A stretch of 64,000 nt of DNA from Cymbidium sinense. Taxonomy: Eukaryota; Streptophyta; Magnoliopsida; Asparagales; Orchidaceae. Made by a program: the position numbers and the translations under genes. Under the pieces are notes generated by a model. That model did not search any database and was not told the origin of the DNA. It worked only from the letters and a program-made list of their open reading frames with translations. Below, piece by piece: positions 62,420-64,000 of the stretch (within the stretch, counting starts at the first letter, position 1; every line of letters starts with the position of its first letter). The stretch covers positions 31,711,906 to 31,775,905 of the forward strand of contig CM038221.1 of NCBI GenBank assembly GCA_021442155.1. Direction: 5' to 3'.

Positions 62420-63702
62420 AATACTATGAAACATATATATGCAAGACCCCATGTATGACCTCATCTCACATTGGAGACAAATGGATAGGGGAATTACTTG
62501 TTGTAGGCCACCCTAACAGTTTCACAATATGTTTCGGATGTCAAAAGCAATTTTTTATGACCTTTTGCATGAACTTGAAGCTTCTCATGGGATTCATGGT
62601 TCATACAAGACAAGTACAAGAGAAATGTTAGCTATAACTTTATATATTTTGTCACACAATGAATCAATACGAGAACATGTGAACATTTTTAGCATTCATC
62701 AAAGACTATTAGTAGATATCTTTTTGTGGGTTTAGATGCATTAGTCAATTTGACCAAAAATATTGTAAAGCCAACTGATCCTACTTTTAGAAGTACTCCA
62801 CTAGAAATATATAATGATGTCAGATATATGTCATTCTTTAAGTTACATTCATATAAATTACTACATTATGCCTTTTTTCTTAATAATATTTTCTAAACAG
62901 TGCAAAGTGTATCACAAGATTGCATTGGAGCACTTGATGGAGCACACATTGATGCCCATATTCCTAACAATGAGAAAGTCATGTATATTCATCAATGCAA
63001 AATATTTTGACAGTATGTGACTTTAACATGTATTTTACTTTCATCATGGCTAGATGGGAGGGTAGTACACAAGATAGTCATGTATTCAAATATGCAATAC
63101 GTAGGCGAGAGTGTAATTTTCTAATGCCGCCTCTGGGTTAATACTTGTGCAAGAAACTATTGTTTAAAATAATTCATTTTAAATCATCATATTTTTATTG
63201 TCTCTAGAAAAAAATATTACCTCATTGATGCTGGAAATCCCATGCAACGAGGTTTTTTTTCCATTTCCGAATACAAAATATCACATCCCCAATTTTATGA
63301 GGAGCAACCAAGTAGTAAGAGAGCAAAAAGAAATGTTTAACAAGCGACACTCTTCATTAAGGAGGTGTTCTCGAGAGGACATTCGGAGTTTAGAAGAAAA
63401 AGAGGGTTATTTTACGCGACATGTCAATATATTCATTCAAAAAAAATAAGTAAAGATAGTAGTAAAAATAATGGCTTTACATTATTATATATGAAGACAT
63501 CAATCTCGAGAAGATATTGATTTCAATGTCATAGATGAAGATCTAACATTTGTACCTCTTAAAGCATATGAATATTGCACGGGCCAATCATTTACTGACA
63601 ATGATTTAATAGTGAATGATAATGAGACACAATACGAAAAATGGATTGAGGAGATAAAACAGCTGAGAGAACAAATCACTAATGCTCTAATGAATATATA
63701 AA
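62420..63702 (+). pseudogene. PIF/Harbinger transposase (HARBI1-like nuclease) relic
   Basis: Segments in family order: FRMSKAIFYDLLHELEASHG and EMLAITLYILSHNES (~62,532-62,665); NIVKPTDPTFRSTPLEIYND (~62,760-62,818); CIGALDGAHIDAHIPNNEKV (~62,923-62,980); WEGSTQDSHVFKYAIRR (~63,056); YYLIDAGNP (~63,215); QKEMFNKRHSSLR (~63,324-63,365); and a tail near 63,640 (EEIKQLREQITNA). The acidic residues of the DDE-type centre (DGAH, QDSH, IDAG) are all still encoded. Two introns with AG acceptors are suggested (~62,839-62,900 and ~63,137-63,207). The gene is interrupted by frameshifts and by stops outside the introns, so it is inactive. Confidence 0.8.
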
Positions 63703-64000
63703 ATGTGTTGTGTTATTCTTAATTGTACTAATAAAATATAATTTCCATTTAGATAAAAGTATGTCACCTTTTTTACTTCTTACCTTGATATTTAAATACT
63801 TTTTTTGCTAACTATTAGCTCATTCTTATGCTAAACTTTACCAACAGTAGTTGTACTAAAATCATTGTACTTGCTAGATGTATTAAATTCTTTGTATACA
63901 CAAATATTAAACAATATATGCTAATACTTTTTTTCCTTACATAAATATGGCTCAGCAAATATGAATTCAAGAATTTCCAGTGCCTCCAAAATTATGAACT
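63703..64000. other. AT-rich 3' flank of Harbinger transposase
   Basis: No gene is visible. It includes AATAAAATATAA near 63,730, which could serve as a poly(A) signal. No terminal inverted repeat matching 59,619 is seen. Confidence 0.4.

Larger units (their letters stand above)
59619..64000 (+). mobile_element. Decayed PIF/Harbinger element (right end beyond window)
   Basis: The region carries, in order, a Myb/SANT-like gene relic and a Harbinger transposase relic in the same orientation, the usual two-gene content of plant PIF elements. A possible left terminal inverted repeat begins GCCGGTTTGGTAGCTTTTAG at 59,619, in the style of PIF ends. No matching right end is seen up to 64,000, so the element probably continues. 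The 3-bp target duplication cannot be tested without the right end. Confidence 0.65.

Overview
This is a window of AT-rich plant nuclear DNA. The evidence is a spliced single-copy spliceosome gene of plant type (PRP8), a spliced eIF4E gene tail, and four plant transposon groups (RTE-type LINEs, a MULE, a PIF/Harbinger element and a Ty3/gypsy gag relic). Moderate exon GC and many short GT-AG introns fit a non-grass angiosperm; I cannot name the species.

Layout. Positions 1-25.6 kb hold repeats only. A poorly characterised family of roughly 6-kb non-coding, LTR-like units occurs as a partial copy ending near 2.8 kb, two long direct copies (3,029-~9,285 and 9,957-~16,420) and one inverted copy (19,650-25,592). 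Between the last two lie degenerate tandem repeats. The units begin TGTTGACC and the inverted copy ends CAACA. They keep a TATA-like site about 120 bp from the 3' end, and each carries about 1 kb packed with TTGAC/GTCAA motifs. A decayed Mutator-like transposase gene lies at 25.9-27.6 kb, followed by a small MITE-like inverted repeat and an (AT)n tract just upstream of PRP8.

Genes. PRP8 (28,908-43,988, + strand) is complete: 25 exons join in frame to 7,086 nt, or 2,361 residues. Its 3.3-kb first intron contains a ~0.9-kb tandem duplication. About 3 kb downstream and convergent is eIF4E (47,124-48,063, - strand). Its last four coding exons are intact but its first exon is not visible. A transposon with long composite inverted repeats (45.0-46.45 kb) sits between the two genes.

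Transposon-rich right half. Immediately upstream of eIF4E exon 2 there is a three-level nest of RTE-type LINEs (48,131-53,540), and each level is bracketed by its own target-site duplication. Next come an unclassified element (54.4-55.25 kb), a gypsy gag relic (57.3 kb), another truncated LINE (57.7-58.5 kb), and a decayed PIF/Harbinger element from 59.6 kb to beyond the window end. The Harbinger element carries both its Myb/SANT-like gene and its transposase gene.

No operon, CRISPR array or new enzymatic system is visible. The most interesting items are the LINE nest inside or just upstream of eIF4E, the LTR-like family with dense W-box-like arrays, and the two-gene Harbinger relic.
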